A stretch of 53,482 bases of DNA, from the NCBI RefSeq assembly GCF_026126425.1, contig NZ_JAFMPW010000019.1, positions 1 to 53,482 of the forward strand. The letters run 5' to 3'. Origin of the DNA: Muriicola sp. Z0-33. Lineage in GTDB: Bacteria > Bacteroidota > Bacteroidia > Flavobacteriales > Flavobacteriaceae. Position numbers and translations under genes: made by a program. The stretch's first letter is position 1. Each line of letters begins with the position of its first letter. Below the pieces are notes generated by a model. It ran no database searches and had not been told where the DNA came from. It saw only the letters and a list, made by a program, of their open reading frames with translations. Of this stretch, positions 51,422 through 53,482 are shown piece after piece.

Positions 51422-52990
51422 TTAATTTGTGAGCTCCACGAGTACCGGAGACACTTTCTTTAATTTATAAGTCTTATTATTTGTAATGTAAGCGTTGATA
51501 TCAAAGATCTGAACGGCATCTCCACGTTTTGCTCTTTTTAAAGCAGACTTGGCTCTGGCATCCAACTTGTTACCCTTGACACTTACTGTAGGCTGACCTG
51601 GCACTTTAAATTTAAATCCGCTAATTGCAAGATTTAAGTCAAAATCGAAGTCTTCAAGCAATGCTCCAATCGTAGAAACCTCAAGATTTCTTTTTGGCAT
51701 CTTAGAACTATTCGCTTCACCTCTTACAGTACCTGAAGGTCTAGGTATATCCTTGATCCTAAATTCAGTACTGGAAGATACAGGTTGTCCATCCGGTAAG
51801 GTACCACGTGCTGATATGGTCACAGTTCTTCCTTTTCCAGGATTCATCACGTATTTGCTACCACTTCTTTTGGAAAGACCTGGCGCAGATGCGGTTACCT
51901 TGTTATTTGGTATGCCGGGAATAGAGATCGACATTGGATTTGAAACACCTCTATACACTACATTCATCTTATCAGCAGCTATCAAAGCAGCATTAGGTTT
52001 GGTAATTGTAGAGAAAGTATTCTTTACAGGTACTTCCTTTTCATTACCATCCTGCATATAGAACAAGCTACCTTTAATTTCATGATCTCCAGGATTACCT
52101 GCACTAATCAACATCTTCACTCCACCTTCCTCTAGTTCATAATCGCGCCCTTCACTTAGTTTGCGACCATCTAAAGTTAACTCGGCCTTCACAGGCTTTG
52201 CAGACTTATCAGTTTTTCCAAGAACAATACTACCCTGGAACTTCTCACCAGCATAAAATGCTGCTTTTTCCTGTTCCAATAATGTAGAGAAATTTGCAAA
52301 AGAAATCTGATTGGTCAACTCACCCTGAAGCATAGCTTTCAATGCAGCTTCTTCAGTAGCCTTAATATCCGACTGAAGCGCAGTAAGCTTTGTTAGAGAA
52401 GCTATAAGTGGAAAACCTTCATAGTTATAATTAATCCAGTCTACCTTAGCACCGTCTCTGCGAGCTACCTTACCATTCTCATCTCCAGTTTTAAATCTGG
52501 CTTCAACGGACGCCTTCACTTCATCATATCCGTCACCAAGTATATCAACTACTTGTGTACGGTAATCATTTAATCTTTTAAGGAACTCCTTTCCTTCCGG
52601 AGCCAGGTTATCGCCCTGAAAGAACTTCTGATCTAAATAATCAGACTTGTCCATTACCTGGTAATCTTTAGGATCGTCGATTTCTTTCGTCATCGCCGTT
52701 TTCAATTCTTCAAGATATACGAAGTAATCCTTAGAGAGTGCCTTAATTTTCTGGCCATCTTTATACAGCTTATCATATTTAGCTGCATCTTCAGATGCCT
52801 TAGTTTCCAAGCTAGCTAAAAAAGCTTCATTGCTTTCCGTAGCTTTAGTATTAGAAGCTTCAAACTTTTCGTTCATAAGACCGAACGCAGCCAGAACTTC
52901 TTTACTCATATTTAATGCCAGCATCGCGATGAAGATCAAATACATAAGGTTGATCATCTTTTGCCTTGCTGATAGCTTTCCTCCTGCCAT
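51422..52990 (-). CDS. gldM: Gliding motility / type IX secretion motor protein GldM
   Basis: This 522-residue protein starts MAGGKLSARQKMINLMYL, with a single membrane helix (LMYLIFIAMLALNMSKEVLA, about 15-34) that carries the conserved residues interacting with GldL. A long periplasmic part follows, with helical D1 (about 40-220) and beta-rich D2-D4 domains ending VSPVLVELTN. GldL and GldM form the proton-driven rotary motor of the type IX system, and GldM spans the periplasm to the GldK/GldN ring. It lies 56 bases after gldL. Confidence 0.96.
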   Translation of the reverse strand: MAGGKLSARQKMINLMYLIFIAMLALNMSKEVLAAFGLMNEKFEASNTKATESNEAFLASLETKASEDAAKYDKLYKDGQKIKALSKDYFVYLEELKTAMTKEIDDPKDYQVMDKSDYLDQKFFQGDNLAPEGKEFLKRLNDYRTQVVDILGDGYDEVKASVEARFKTGDENGKVARRDGAKVDWINYNYEGFPLIASLTKLTALQSDIKATEEAALKAMLQGELTNQISFANFSTLLEQEKAAFYAGEKFQGSIVLGKTDKSAKPVKAELTLDGRKLSEGRDYELEEGGVKMLISAGNPGDHEIKGSLFYMQDGNEKEVPVKNTFSTITKPNAALIAADKMNVVYRGVSNPMSISIPGIPNNKVTASAPGLSKRSGSKYVMNPGKGRTVTISARGTLPDGQPVSSSTEFRIKDIPRPSGTVRGEANSSKMPKRNLEVSTIGALLEDFDFDLNLAISGFKFKVPGQPTVSVKGNKLDARAKSALKRAKRGDAVQIFDINAYITNNKTYKLKKVSPVLVELTN

Positions 52991-53046
52991 GTTTTCTAAT
53001 TAGATTTTAATTAATAATTTGATTTGGGTTATTGTACTAAATCTAA

Positions 53047-53482
53047 TTAGTTGCCATTCATTGCAGTCAGCATACCACCATAAACTCCATTTAAAGAAGA
53101 AAGGTTACTGGCTAAAGATTCCATTTGATCTTTAAGTGCACTTGCATTCTGTACTACTTCTTCATTAACAGAAGCTTGTTTGCTAGCGCTTTCCAATTGT
53201 ACTTTATAAAGACTGTTTAAAGACTCCATCTGAGAAGCAGCATGTGTCATCTCTTCAGAATATTTCTTAGTAGATTCCATGGCATCCACGGTAGGTACTA
53301 TTCCTTTGGCTGCACCTTCAAAATTTCTAATGCTGTCACCAAGGCTTTCCATAAGGTTAGCATCGATATTAGCTTCTTTTAAAAGTTCGTCCAATTTTCT
53401 AGATAAAATTCCTTCTGCTTCCTGAGCTTCCTGAACTTCATTCTTGCCACTAGACATACCACCAGAAAGTTCCGGATATACC
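53047..53482 (-). CDS. gldL: GldL, C-terminal part (truncated by window edge)
   Basis: The frame is open to the right edge of the window, so only the last 144 codons of gldL are seen. The fragment starts VYPELSGG and continues into cytoplasmic helical sequence (GILSRKLDELLKEANIDANL, then ASQMESLNSLYKVQLESASK), ending GVYGGMLTAMNGN. That is the coiled-coil tail of GldL, the inner membrane stator-like partner of GldM. The transmembrane helices lie beyond the window. An internal ATG at 53457 is not the true start. Confidence 0.92.
   Translation of the reverse strand, partial: VYPELSGGMSSGKNEVQEAQEAEGILSRKLDELLKEANIDANLMESLGDSIRNFEGAAKGIVPTVDAMESTKKYSEEMTHAASQMESLNSLYKVQLESASKQASVNEEVVQNASALKDQMESLASNLSSLNGVYGGMLTAMNGN

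Noticed and set aside
1-53482. CRISPR array, tRNA or rRNA genes, intact insertion sequences
   Set aside because: I saw no regularly spaced repeats, no cloverleaf with a TTCGAxxC arm, and no transposase motifs anywhere in the window.

Overview
The window looks like chromosomal DNA of a gliding marine-type Flavobacteriaceae (Bacteroidota). The evidence is the gldL-gldM-gldN motor/type IX secretion genes at the right end, a GLPGLI-family protein beside a TonB-dependent-receptor-like outer membrane protein, promoter elements of the TAnnTTTG type, AT-rich DNA, and starts that generally lack Shine-Dalgarno sequences. No tRNA, rRNA, CRISPR array or intact insertion sequence was seen.

Positions 1 to about 28750 hold a capsule/exopolysaccharide locus. 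Its left part (539-12489, + strand) carries two asparagine-synthase-type amidotransferases, two family-4 glycosyltransferases, a fused dehydrogenase/Gfo-Idh-MocA oxidoreductase with an alpha/alpha-toroid partner, a GT26 (TagA/WecG-type) glycosyltransferase and the UDP-GlcNAc 2-epimerase WecB. The initiating polyprenyl-phosphate sugar transferase (12530-13885) is on the - strand. It diverges, across a 530-base spacer, from the export pair: an outer membrane Wza-type lipoprotein and a Wzc-type BY-kinase (14448-17620). The right part (17920-28752, + strand) holds a Wzx-type flippase, a methyltransferase-like protein, a NodB-type deacetylase, a Wzy-like polymerase, three glycosyltransferases, and an overlapping pair made of a deacetylase-like and a formyltransferase-like protein. 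Short orphan reading-frame tails richer in G+C sit in several spacers and look like scars of cassette exchange.

From 28972 to 39217 there are three separate units. First is ompW, with a candidate FNR/CRP-type operator. Second is an operon for a small secreted two-cysteine protein, a GLPGLI protein and a TonB-receptor-like protein; an intrinsic-terminator-like hairpin lies after the first gene. Third is a tightly packed plus-strand operon of planctomycete-type genes: a di-heme PSD1-type cytochrome, a DUF1501 protein, and a DUF2231/cytochrome/leucine-rich-repeat fusion.

From 39236 to 45676 a - strand operon encodes a MarR regulator, an RND adaptor, an RND permease, a TolC-type outer membrane protein and a small CPXCG zinc-ribbon-like protein. 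A perfect palindrome just upstream of marR is the likely operator. The rest (45835-53482) is housekeeping or motility: a secreted leucine-rich-repeat protein, an ABC-F ATPase, a DUF983 protein, a FAD-dependent oxidoreductase, then gldN, gldM and the 3' part of gldL, which runs off the window.

The best candidates for something undescribed are the secreted-protein/GLPGLI/TonB-receptor operon with its internal terminator, the three-gene planctomycete-type cytochrome operon, and the deacetylase-like plus formyltransferase-like pair, which may exchange N-acetyl for N-formyl groups on a capsule sugar.
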